This document shows, piece by piece, positions 23,647 through 31,869 of a DNA stretch of 42,812 nt. Origin of the DNA: Lachnospiraceae bacterium (GTDB taxonomy: Bacteria; Bacillota; Clostridia; Lachnospirales; Lachnospiraceae). Where the stretch lies: NCBI GenBank assembly GCA_017441265.1, contig JAFRYE010000008.1:1-42812 (forward strand). Direction: 5' to 3'. A model generated the notes under the pieces. It searched no databases. It was not told the origin of the DNA and worked only from the letters and a program-made list of their open reading frames with translations. The translations under genes and the position numbers were made by a program. Numbering within the stretch: position 1 is the first letter of the stretch; each line of letters starts with the position of its first letter.

Positions 23647-25527
23647 ATGGCGAACCTGTTAGAAAAAATCAATCAGCCCAATGACGTCAAGGCGATCCCG
23701 GAGGAAAAACTGCCGCGGCTGGCGGCGGAGATCCGCAAGGAGATCCTCCGGACGGTGAGCCGGAACGGCGGCCATTTGGCGTCCAACCTCGGGGCGGTGG
23801 AACTGACGATCGCATTGCATCGCTTTTTGACATTTCCCGAGGACAAACTGATCTGGGATGTCGGGCATCAATGCTATACGCATAAGATCTTAACGGGGCG
23901 GCGGGAGCAGTTCCCGACGCTTCGGAAAATGGACGGTCTCAGCGGTTTCCCGAAGCGTGCCGAGAGCGAGTGCGACGCATTTGACACCGGCCACAGCTCG
24001 ACGTCGCTGTCGGTTGCGGCGGGCATGGCAAAGGCGCGCGACATTCGCGGGGAGGACAACCGCGTTGTGGCGGTGATCGGCGACGGATCGTTGTCCGGCG
24101 GAATGGCGTACGAGGCGCTCAACAACATCGGACGGTTCCATACAAACGTGATCATCGTGCTCAACGACAACGAGATGTCCATCTCGAAAAATGTCGGAGG
24201 TGTCGCCAACTACCTGGGACATCTTCGCATGTCGCAGGGCTATCTGAACTTAAAGGACAGCGTTGAGAGGAAACTCAGCAAGACCAACATCGGCGGGGCC
24301 CTGGCAAAGGGAATCCGCAAAACCAAAGATTCCATCCGTCAGATCATGATCCCCGGAGATTTCTTCGAGGAACTGGGGCTTACCTATTTCGGCCCGGTGG
24401 ACGGACACAATATATCGGAGATCACGATGGCGCTGCAGGCTGCGGCCAAGATCCGCGGCGGCGTGCTCATCCATGTGCTAACCAGAAAAGGGCGAGGTTA
24501 CTCCTTGGCGGAGAAGGAACCGAGCAAATTCCACGGCGTCGAGCCGTTCCTTCTGGCGACGGGAGAGGTGCGGGACAAAAACACCGCGCCGACATACACC
24601 TCGGTCTTCGGGGAGACGTGCATGCGGCTTGCGGAGAAAAACCCGGAGCTGGTCTGCATTACGGCGGCGATGACCGGCGGAACGGGGCTTTCGGAGTTCG
24701 CTAAGAACTATCCGAACCGGTTCTTCGACGTCGGAATAGCCGAGGAACACGCGGTGACATTTGCCGCGGGTATGGCGGCGAGCGGAATGAGGCCGGTGGT
24801 ATGCATCTATTCGACATTTTTGCAGCGCGCCTACGATCAGATCCTGCATGACGTGTGCCTGCCGAAGCTGCCGGTCATTCTTGCATTCGACCGGGCGGGA
24901 CTGGTGGCGGGAGACGGCGAGACGCACCAGGGATTGTTCGACATCGGATTTCTCACGCAGATGCCCGGCATGACCGTGCTTGCGCCTTCCGACGGCGATG
25001 AGCTTCGCGCGATGATGGCGTACGCGCTCACATGCGGCGGGCCGGTGGCGATCCGATATCCGAAAGGATCGCAGGATTGCGCGGCCAATGAACCGAAGTC
25101 GCCGATCATCACGGGACGCTGTGACGAGATCGTTCGCGGGGAGACCGTGGCGATCAGTTATCTGGGGCCGTTCGGGACGATCATTTCGGATGCCTGTGAC
25201 GCTCTGGCGGCGGACGGAATTCATCCGACCGTGGCCGATGCGCGGTTTGCCGCACCGTTTGACCGCGAATGGATCCGCGGGCTTGCGGGTACGCATGACG
25301 TGCTGGTGACGGTGGAGGAAGGAACCTCGGCAGGCGGGTACGGCGAGGCTGTTGCCGCATGGTGCGAGCAGGAAGGACTGCCGATCCGCGTTGCGGTCGT
25401 TGCGGCTCCGAACGCATTCCCGGCGCACGCGCCGAGAAAGAATCTGCTTCGGCAATGCGGGCTGGATGCCCTTTCCGTCGCGGAGACGATCCGCAGGACA
25501 GTCGCAAACACCGAACGCTCGGAATGA
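23647..25527 (+). CDS. dxs: 1-Deoxy-D-xylulose-5-phosphate synthase
   Basis: 626 residues. First enzyme of the MEP isoprenoid pathway; a thiamine diphosphate enzyme that joins pyruvate and glyceraldehyde 3-phosphate to DXP and CO2. Signatures: HQCYTHKILTGR, DTGHSSTSLSVAAGMA, the TPP/Mg motif GDGSLSGGMAYEALNN, the transketolase pyrimidine domain with VGIAEEHAVTFAAGMA, and the C-terminal domain with VEEGTSAGGYGEAV. The start ATG at 23647 has AGAGGA upstream. It also feeds thiamine and pyridoxal synthesis in bacteria. Together with ispA it indicates MEP-pathway isoprenoid synthesis. Confidence 0.96.
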   Translation: MANLLEKINQPNDVKAIPEEKLPRLAAEIRKEILRTVSRNGGHLASNLGAVELTIALHRFLTFPEDKLIWDVGHQCYTHKILTGRREQFPTLRKMDGLSGFPKRAESECDAFDTGHSSTSLSVAAGMAKARDIRGEDNRVVAVIGDGSLSGGMAYEALNNIGRFHTNVIIVLNDNEMSISKNVGGVANYLGHLRMSQGYLNLKDSVERKLSKTNIGGALAKGIRKTKDSIRQIMIPGDFFEELGLTYFGPVDGHNISEITMALQAAAKIRGGVLIHVLTRKGRGYSLAEKEPSKFHGVEPFLLATGEVRDKNTAPTYTSVFGETCMRLAEKNPELVCITAAMTGGTGLSEFAKNYPNRFFDVGIAEEHAVTFAAGMAASGMRPVVCIYSTFLQRAYDQILHDVCLPKLPVILAFDRAGLVAGDGETHQGLFDIGFLTQMPGMTVLAPSDGDELRAMMAYALTCGGPVAIRYPKGSQDCAANEPKSPIITGRCDEIVRGETVAISYLGPFGTIISDACDALAADGIHPTVADARFAAPFDREWIRGLAGTHDVLVTVEEGTSAGGYGEAVAAWCEQEGLPIRVAVVAAPNAFPAHAPRKNLLRQCGLDALSVAETIRRTVANTERSE

Positions 25528-25554
25528 GTATTCGGATTCGGGAAATGAGGACAG

Positions 25555-26382
25555 ATGTTGAAGATACGATTGGATCGATGTCTGGTTGACCGTGGACTTT
25601 GCGCCACGAGAGAGAAAGCGAGAGACCGGATCCTGGCCGGTGAGGTGCTTGTGGGCGGCGTGCCCGTCACAAAACCCGGCGCCATGATCGCGGAGGACGC
25701 GGACATCGAGATCTCGGGGGACGGACCGCAGTATGTCGGACGCGGCGGCCTGAAACTCGACAAATTATTGGAGGAGTGTAAACCGTCGCTTAAGGGACTC
25801 CGGTGTCTGGATGTCGGTGCTTCCACCGGCGGTTTTACGGATGCGATGCTTCGGCGGGGCGCGCGCTGTGTCTGGGCTGTGGATGTCGGCACAGATCAAC
25901 TGGTGCAGTCGCTTCGCGAGGACCCGAGGGTCATTTCCCTCGAGAAGACCGATATCCGCACCGTGACGAGGGAGATGCTCGGCGGGCTTGCGGAGTTCGC
26001 GGGCATCGATGTATCGTTTATATCATTGACAAAGATACTGCCTGCCGTGGCGGGACTCCTGGCGGAGGGCGCGGAGATCGGATGCCTGATCAAACCGCAG
26101 TTCGAAGCGGGGAGAGCCAACGTCGGAAAGCACGGCATTGTGAAGGACCCAAAAGTACACGCAGAAGTTTTGAAGAGCGTGCTTGCGGCGGCGTCGGCAG
26201 CGGGATTTGTCAAAAAGAAGGTGACATTTTCGCCGATCACCGGCGGCAGCGGCAACATCGAGTATCTGATGTATGCCGCATACGAGCCGGGAGGTGAAGC
26301 GGAAGTCATCGGAAATGAGGAGGCGGAAGAGACGGTTCATGAAGCGTTTCTGTATCATAGCAAACAGGGAAAAGGATCCTGA
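25555..26382 (+). CDS. tlyA: TlyA family rRNA 2'-O-methyltransferase (haemolysin A-like)
   Basis: 275 residues. An S4 RNA-binding domain (about 1-60; RLDRCLVDRGLCATREKARD) is followed by an FtsJ-type methyltransferase fold with the SAM motif DVGASTGGFTDAML (about 83-96), the DVGTDQL motif, and the catalytic Lys in CLIKPQFE. TlyA proteins methylate the ribose of C1409 (16S) and C1920 (23S) rRNA, or only one of these in shorter forms, and affect capreomycin sensitivity. Cell-lysis activity reported for some members is not shown by sequence. The nadK gene begins inside the last 44 bases. Confidence 0.9.
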   Translation: MLKIRLDRCLVDRGLCATREKARDRILAGEVLVGGVPVTKPGAMIAEDADIEISGDGPQYVGRGGLKLDKLLEECKPSLKGLRCLDVGASTGGFTDAMLRRGARCVWAVDVGTDQLVQSLREDPRVISLEKTDIRTVTREMLGGLAEFAGIDVSFISLTKILPAVAGLLAEGAEIGCLIKPQFEAGRANVGKHGIVKDPKVHAEVLKSVLAAASAAGFVKKKVTFSPITGGSGNIEYLMYAAYEPGGEAEVIGNEEAEETVHEAFLYHSKQGKGS

Positions 26383-27175
26383 CGGACGGTATACCGGCGA
26401 GTTGGCCGGATATCTGACGTCGAAGGGCTGCAGCGTGTGGACATGTGATCCGCAGGTGCCGGGCGAGGATGCCGGAGCGCGGTTTCACAAAGTTCCGGCG
26501 GACACGGAGTGCGCCATCGTCCTCGGCGGAGACGGGACGTTCCTTCATGCCGCAAGAGCACTGCTGGGGCGGGATATCGCGATCCTCGGGATCAACCTCG
26601 GCACGCTCGGATTTCTTACGACTGCCGAATACCGCGGCGCCGAGGAAGCGCTTGACCGCGTGATCGGCGATGATTTCGACGAGGTCTCAATGATCGCGCT
26701 GGATCTGCAGTGGGGCGAGAAGCATTTCGAATCCGCGGCGATGAACGAGATCGTAGTTGCGAGAAACGGTATTTCCCGACTGATCCGTCTTCAGGTCTTA
26801 GTCAACGGAGCTATCGTCTCGGATTATCTGAGCGACGGCGTTATCATCTCGACGCCGACCGGTTCCACCGGTTACAGCATGAGTGCGGGCGGCCCCATCG
26901 TTCAGCCGCACGCAAGAATTCTCCTGATCACGCCGATCTGCCCGCACACGATGCAGGCGCGTCCGCTGGCGGTGTCCGACGAGGATATCATCACGGTGCG
27001 GGTGCTCAAGGGTTCCCGGTCCATCCCCGAGGAGGCTTTCATCTCCGCGGACGGAGACGAGGTGGGATATCTGAGTGTCGGCGAGGAGATTACCATTTTC
27101 AAAGGAGCGGCGACAGCGCGTGTCTTGCGAGTCGGTGAGATCACGTTCTGGGACCGTGTAAAAAGCAAATTATAG
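26339..27175 (+). CDS. nadK: NAD kinase
   Basis: 278 residues from ATG 26339. It phosphorylates NAD+ to NADP+ and so sets the NADPH supply. Motifs: the GGDGTFLHAAR loop (63-73) and the STPTGSTGYSMSAGGPIV motif that binds NAD. The chosen start gives the family N-terminus MKRFCIIANREKD; an in-frame ATG at 26315 is less likely. The first 44 bases overlap tlyA in a different frame, as in other Clostridia where tlyA-nadK-argR-recN are linked. Confidence 0.94.
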   Translation: MKRFCIIANREKDPDGRYTGELAGYLTSKGCSVWTCDPQVPGEDAGARFHKVPADTECAIVLGGDGTFLHAARALLGRDIAILGINLGTLGFLTTAEYRGAEEALDRVIGDDFDEVSMIALDLQWGEKHFESAAMNEIVVARNGISRLIRLQVLVNGAIVSDYLSDGVIISTPTGSTGYSMSAGGPIVQPHARILLITPICPHTMQARPLAVSDEDIITVRVLKGSRSIPEEAFISADGDEVGYLSVGEEITIFKGAATARVLRVGEITFWDRVKSKL

Positions 27176-27202
27176 CACAGGAAAGTGCGGAAAGGAACAA
27201 AG

Positions 27203-27694
27203 ATGAAGGATAATCGTCACAGTAAAATTCTGGAGCTGGTTGCGTCCCACGATATCGAGACGCAGGAGGAATTGGCCAGCCTCTTAAAGGAGTACGGCCT
27301 CAAGGTGACGCAGGCTACGGTCTCTCGGGATATCCGCGAGCTGAACCTGACCAAAGTGACCGGCGAGAACGGCAAGCAGAAGTACATCGTGCTCGGCAAG
27401 CCCGCTTCCGACGGCGATATCATCAGTCGCTACGCGCGTCTTCTGCAGGAGGCGATCATCTCCGCGGATATAGCGAAAAATCTTTTAATTCTGAGAACCA
27501 ACCCGGGTAGGGCATCCGCCGTAGGCGCTGCCATCGACGCACTGCATCTCACCGCCTTGGTGGGAAGCCTTGCCGGCGATGACACCGTATTTTGCGCGTT
27601 CAAAGAGGATGAGGATGCGGTTGCCGCCAACGAGGAACTCGAAGAGAAGATTCGCGCGGGAGTTCAGAAAACAGACAAAAAAAACCGTAAGTAA
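27203..27694 (+). CDS. argR: Arginine repressor ArgR/AhrC
   Basis: 163 residues. The N-terminal winged helix (RHSKILELVASHDIETQEEL ... VTQATVSRDIRELNL) recognises ARG boxes, and the C-terminal domain with IDALHLTALVGSLAGDDT binds arginine and forms the hexamer. The start is the ATG at 27203 with AAAGGA six bases upstream; a GTG at 27185 lacks a ribosome site. It controls arginine biosynthesis and catabolism genes, none of which is in the window. Confidence 0.95.
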   Translation: MKDNRHSKILELVASHDIETQEELASLLKEYGLKVTQATVSRDIRELNLTKVTGENGKQKYIVLGKPASDGDIISRYARLLQEAIISADIAKNLLILRTNPGRASAVGAAIDALHLTALVGSLAGDDTVFCAFKEDEDAVAANEELEEKIRAGVQKTDKKNRK

Positions 27695-27703
27695 GGAGCA
27701 GTT

Positions 27704-28438
27704 ATGTCAGGACATTCAAAGTTTGCAAACATCAAGCACAAGAAAGAGAAAAATGATGCCGCTAAGGGCAAGATCTTCACGCGTCTCGGCCGTGAGATCG
27801 CCGTTGCCGTAAAGGAGGGCGGTCCGGACGTCAACAACAACTCGAAGCTGAAGGATATTGTTGCCAAGGCAAAGTCGAACAACATGCCCAACGATACGAT
27901 CGAGCGCAGCATCAAGAAGGCAGCCGGCGACGCGAACTCCGTCAACTACGAGTTCGTTTCGTACGAGGGATACGGCCCGAAGGGAACGGCCATCATCGTG
28001 GACGCCCTCACAGACAACAAGAACCGTACGGCGGCAAATGTCCGCGCGGCTTTCACGAAGGGACAGGGCAGTGTCGGTCCCATGGGCTGCGTGTCGTACA
28101 TGTTTGATGAGAAGGGCCAGATCATCATCGACAAAGAGGAGTGCGAACTCGAAGCGGACGATCTGATGATGATGGCGCTCGACGCCGGTGCCGAGGACTT
28201 CGCGGAGGAAGAGGACTCGTATGAGGTGATCACCTCGCCGGATGATTTTTCGGCGGTTCGCGAGGCGTTGGAGCAGGCCGGTGTGCCGATGCTCGAGGCA
28301 GAGGTTACGAAGATCCCGCAGACGTATGTGGATCTCACGGACGACAACGATATCAAAATGATCACGCGCATCATCGATCTTTTGGAGGACGATGACGACG
28401 TTCAGGAAGTGTACACCAACTGGAGCGACCAGGAGTAA
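27704..28438 (+). CDS. YebC/PmpR family protein (TACO1-like)
   Basis: 244 residues, full length. The hallmark [22 protein letters not shown]-terminus and the [22 protein letters not shown] segment identify the family. Members act as DNA-binding regulators or, as recently found for YebC/TACO1, help ribosomes through proline stretches; which applies here cannot be told. AAGGAG stands before the start, 9 bases after argR, so it is in the argR-recN unit. Its place between argR and recN is less usual; in many Firmicutes those two are adjacent. Confidence 0.93.
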   Translation: MSGHSKFANIKHKKEKNDAAKGKIFTRLGREIAVAVKEGGPDVNNNSKLKDIVAKAKSNNMPNDTIERSIKKAAGDANSVNYEFVSYEGYGPKGTAIIVDALTDNKNRTAANVRAAFTKGQGSVGPMGCVSYMFDEKGQIIIDKEECELEADDLMMMALDAGAEDFAEEEDSYEVITSPDDFSAVREALEQAGVPMLEAEVTKIPQTYVDLTDDNDIKMITRIIDLLEDDDDVQEVYTNWSDQE

Positions 28439-28507
28439 TCCGGATCGCTCAGGTGACGACTGAAATCCAAGTTTCCACCCCCGGAGAAAGGGAAAGGAAC
28501 GATTGGT

Positions 28508-30196
28508 ATGCTGTCTGAATTACATGTAAAGAATTTTGCGATTCTCGACGAGGTTTCGGTGGAGTTCGGCAGAGGCTTAAATGTCCTCACGGGCGAGACC
28601 GGAGCCGGCAAATCGCTTCTCCTGGGGTCGGTCAACGCCGCCTTGGGAGGCAAAGTTTCCAAGGATCTCTTGGGAGCGAACGGAGATTACGCTTTGGCGG
28701 AGTTGTTGTTTGACAACGACGAGTGCGTGCGCGACCTCCTCGAAAAATACGAACTTCCGGAATCGGACATGCTCGTGATCTCACGGCGCATCTCCGACAC
28801 GGGACGCAGTGTGAGCCGCATCAACGGCGAGACCGTCAATGCTTCGATCGTGAAGGAAGTGGCGTCCCGGCTGTTTGATGTCCACGGCCAGCACGATCAT
28901 CAAACGCTGCTGTATCCGGTCAAGCAGCTTGCGCTTCTGGACCGCTACGCAGGCGCGGAGGCGCTTTCGGCAGCCACCGAAGTCCGAACTCTCGAGAGAG
29001 AGTACAAGGCGGCGGTGAAGGAGCTTGCGGAGGCGCAGGAACACAGCGCCAGACGGGCGCGTGAGCTCTCGATGGCGCAGTACGAGTTTGATGAGATCAC
29101 GGCGGCCCGACTTACGCCGGGCGAGGACGAGACTGCGGAAGAACGGTTCCGCGTGCTTTCCAACCGCGAGAAACTGACGGAAGCGTGCGCGGAGGCGGAC
29201 GCCATCCTCTCTTCGGATGCGGAGTCGGTTACGGCGGGGATCGGACGCGCGCTGCGGAGACTGGCGAAAGCATCCGCACTCGACCCGAAACTGGAGGCGA
29301 TCTACGATGACCTTCGACTGCTGGAAGAGCAGGCCGGAGAGCAGGCGGCAAGACTTGCGGAGTATCTCGGGGAACTGACGGGAACCGAGAAGGAACTGGC
29401 GCAGGTCGGCGAGCGTCTGGATGTCATCAACCGCCTGAAATCCAAGTACGGACGCACGATCGAAGAGATCCTCGCGTACGCGGCGGAAGCGGAGAAGACC
29501 ATCGGCAAACTCTCGGATTTCGAAGGGTATGTCGCAGGACTTACGGAGACGGCGGACAAGGCGAAGAAAGCACTGGCGACGGCGGCCGCAAGACTTTCGA
29601 AACTGCGGCGGACGGCGGCGGATGATCTTTCTGCGAAAGTCCGGGCGGCGCTCGGAGAACTGAACTTCCTGAACTCGGAGTTCAGCGTGGAGTTCCGGGA
29701 GCTTTCGGAGCCGGGAGAGTCCGGCGCCGAGGAGGCGGAGTTCATGATCTCAGCCAATCCCGGAGAGCCGTTGCGCCCCTTAGCAAAGATTGCGAGCGGC
29801 GGCGAGCTTTCCCGCGTGATGCTCGCTCTGAAGGCGGCGAGCGCAGGAAAAGACGAGATTGAGACCTTGTTTTTCGATGAGATCGACGCAGGAATCAGCG
29901 GGCGAACCGCACAGAAAGTGGCGGAAAAACTGGCGCAGATCGCGAGCACGAAGCAGGTGATCTGCATCACGCATTTGCCGCAGATCGCGGCGATGGCGGA
30001 CTGCCATTTCGAAATTACAAAACAGGCGGAAGACGGCCGGACGAGAACATCGCTGGCCAAGCTTTCCGAGAGCGAAGTTCCGCGGGAACTGGCGCGCATG
30101 CTCGGCGGTGCGGAGATCACCGACACCGTGATGACGAGCGCGCGGGAGATGCGTGAGCTGGCGCTTCGGAAGAAATCCGCCGAAGGCATGGAGTAA
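28508..30196 (+). CDS. recN: DNA repair protein RecN
   Basis: 562 residues, SMC-like ATPase of double-strand break repair. The Walker A motif GETGAGKSLLLG (29-40) and a hinge-flanked long coiled coil (about 160-370) are followed by the ABC signature SGGELSRVMLALK and the Walker B FFDEIDAGISG. GGAAAGGA precedes the ATG. It is the last gene of the nusB-recN cluster, 69 bases after yebC. An SOS box was not recognised upstream. Confidence 0.95.
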   Translation: MLSELHVKNFAILDEVSVEFGRGLNVLTGETGAGKSLLLGSVNAALGGKVSKDLLGANGDYALAELLFDNDECVRDLLEKYELPESDMLVISRRISDTGRSVSRINGETVNASIVKEVASRLFDVHGQHDHQTLLYPVKQLALLDRYAGAEALSAATEVRTLEREYKAAVKELAEAQEHSARRARELSMAQYEFDEITAARLTPGEDETAEERFRVLSNREKLTEACAEADAILSSDAESVTAGIGRALRRLAKASALDPKLEAIYDDLRLLEEQAGEQAARLAEYLGELTGTEKELAQVGERLDVINRLKSKYGRTIEEILAYAAEAEKTIGKLSDFEGYVAGLTETADKAKKALATAAARLSKLRRTAADDLSAKVRAALGELNFLNSEFSVEFRELSEPGESGAEEAEFMISANPGEPLRPLAKIASGGELSRVMLALKAASAGKDEIETLFFDEIDAGISGRTAQKVAEKLAQIASTKQVICITHLPQIAAMADCHFEITKQAEDGRTRTSLAKLSESEVPRELARMLGGAEITDTVMTSAREMRELALRKKSAEGME

Positions 30197-30203
30197 AATG
30201 ATT

Positions 30204-30300
30204 GTCCGACCCGGTCGGACGCGATCGGTATTCGGGCCGATCCTTAGGCATGGTATTACGTATTCGCAAGAATCCAAAAAGAGCTGTCCCCGTTCGCGGG
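30204..30300 (+). promoter_or_regulatory. Leader region of glgA with three small hairpins
   Basis: GTCCGAC/GTCGGAC (30204-30220), GATCGG/CCGATC (30223-30242) and CCCG-TTCG-CGGG (30289-30300, a stable UUCG tetraloop) occur in the 122 bases between recN and glgA. None is followed by a T-run. A weak extended -10 (TGGTATTAC, 30251-30259) may start glgA transcription. No regulator motif is recognised. Confidence 0.4.
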
Positions 30301-30318
30301 AATTAAAGAGGTTACTTT

Positions 30319-31755
30319 ATGAAAAAGATTTTATTTGCGGCTTCGGAATGTGTTCCGTTTATCAAGACGGGTGGTTTGGCTGATGTTGTCGGCTCACTGC
30401 CGAAATATATCAACAAGGACGAGTTCGACGTGCGGGTCATCCTGCCGAAATATATGGCGATCCCGCAGAAATACAAGGATCAGATGCAGTTTGTCACGAA
30501 CTTTACCGTGAATCTTTCGTGGCGCAGCCAGTACGTCGGGCTGTTCCGAATGGAATACGACGGCGTGACGTTCTACTTCGTGGACAATGAGTTTTATTTC
30601 GCGGGAAGTCATCCCTACGGCTATATTCACGAGGACATCGAGAAATTCGCATTTTTCTGCAAGGCGGTGCTCTCGGCGTTGCCGGCTCTCGATTTCCGCC
30701 CGGACATCATCCACTGCCATGACTGGCAGACCGGCCTGATCCCGGTGATGCTTCACGACCGCTTCCAGGACAACGAGTTTTTCCGCGGGATCAAGACCAT
30801 TATGACGATCCACAACCTGAAGTTCCAGGGAATCTGGGACAAGAAGGCGGTGATGGATATCACCGGCCTGTCGGAGTATTATTTTACGCCGGACAAGCTG
30901 GAGGCCTACGGGGATGCGAACTACTTAAAGGGCGGTCTCGTGTATGCCGACCGCATCACCACCGTGAGCAACACGTATGCGAACGAGATCAAGACGCAGT
31001 TCTACGGCGAGGGCCTGGACGGCCTGATGAACGCCCGCAGCAATTGCCTTACGGGTATCGTCAACGGCATCGATTACAAGGAGTACGACCCGGCGACGGA
31101 TCCGCTCATCTACAATAACTACGACGCCATCACGTTCCGCAAGGAGAAGAGCAAGAACAAGCGCGCACTGCAGCAGGAACTCGGTCTTGACGTGAACGAG
31201 AAGATCTTCATGATGGGTGTGGTGTCGCGGCTTACGGATCAGAAGGGTTTCGATTTGATCGACTACGTGATCGAGGAGATCTGCGCGGAGGACACGCAGT
31301 TCGTTGTACTCGGCACGGGCGATCCGAAGTACGAGAATCTGTTCCGCCACTTCGAGTGGAAGTACAAAAACCGCGTCTCGGCCAGCATTTACTACAACAA
31401 TGAGCGCGCCCACCGCATCTACGCGGCCTGCGATGCGTTCCTGATGCCTTCGCTGTTCGAACCCTGCGGGCTGTCGCAGCTGATGGCGCTTCGCTACGGC
31501 ACGGTGCCGATCGTGCGCGAGACGGGCGGCCTTCGCGATACGGTGGAGCCGTACAACCAGTATGAAAACCGCGGAACCGGCTTCGGTTTCTGCAACTACA
31601 ACGCTCATGAGATGCTCGGAACCATCCGCTACGCGAAGAGCGTTTACTATGATCACCGGAGAGAGTGGAACAAGATTGTCGACCGCGGAATGGCGATGGA
31701 TTTTTCCTGGACGAATTCCGCAAAGCAGTATGAGAATCTCTACCGGTATATGTGA
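30319..31755 (+). CDS. glgA: Glycogen synthase (ADP-glucose type, GT5)
   Basis: 478 residues, the usual length. It transfers glucose from ADP-glucose to the end of an alpha-1,4-glucan. The N-terminal KTGGLADVVG (16-25) binds ADP-glucose, and the C-terminal PSLFEPCGLSQLMALRYGTVPIVRETGGL block carries the catalytic Glu and nucleotide-binding residues. An AAAGAGG ribosome site precedes the start. The other glycogen genes (glgB, glgC, glgD, glgP) are absent from the window, so this copy sits apart from them, between recN and murE. Confidence 0.95.
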   Translation: MKKILFAASECVPFIKTGGLADVVGSLPKYINKDEFDVRVILPKYMAIPQKYKDQMQFVTNFTVNLSWRSQYVGLFRMEYDGVTFYFVDNEFYFAGSHPYGYIHEDIEKFAFFCKAVLSALPALDFRPDIIHCHDWQTGLIPVMLHDRFQDNEFFRGIKTIMTIHNLKFQGIWDKKAVMDITGLSEYYFTPDKLEAYGDANYLKGGLVYADRITTVSNTYANEIKTQFYGEGLDGLMNARSNCLTGIVNGIDYKEYDPATDPLIYNNYDAITFRKEKSKNKRALQQELGLDVNEKIFMMGVVSRLTDQKGFDLIDYVIEEICAEDTQFVVLGTGDPKYENLFRHFEWKYKNRVSASIYYNNERAHRIYAACDAFLMPSLFEPCGLSQLMALRYGTVPIVRETGGLRDTVEPYNQYENRGTGFGFCNYNAHEMLGTIRYAKSVYYDHRREWNKIVDRGMAMDFSWTNSAKQYENLYRYM

Positions 31756-31762
31756 CAGTGTC

Positions 31763-31821
31763 GGAAAGCGCCGATGCGCTTTCCGTATCGCCTCCGGCAA
31801 ATTGCAGACCTGCCGGAGGCG
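31763..31821 (+). terminator. Two tandem strong hairpins after glgA, without T-run
   Basis: GGAAAGCGC-CGAT-GCGCTTTCC (31763-31784, 9 bp) is followed by CGCCTCCGGCA (31789-31799) paired with TGCCGGAGGCG (31811-31821, 11 bp). Neither is followed by a U-rich tract, so they may stabilise the glgA 3' end or act as processing sites rather than intrinsic terminators. Confidence 0.5.
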
Positions 31822-31869
31822 TTCAACATGATACGGGGAAAATGAGCTTTTTGCTCTCGGAGGAAGACT

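Noticed and set aside
26026-26031. TTGACA in tlyA, possible internal promoter
   Set aside because: No -10 hexamer occurs at 16-18 bases; the local AT-rich codons fall on the conserved DVSFISLTK motif.
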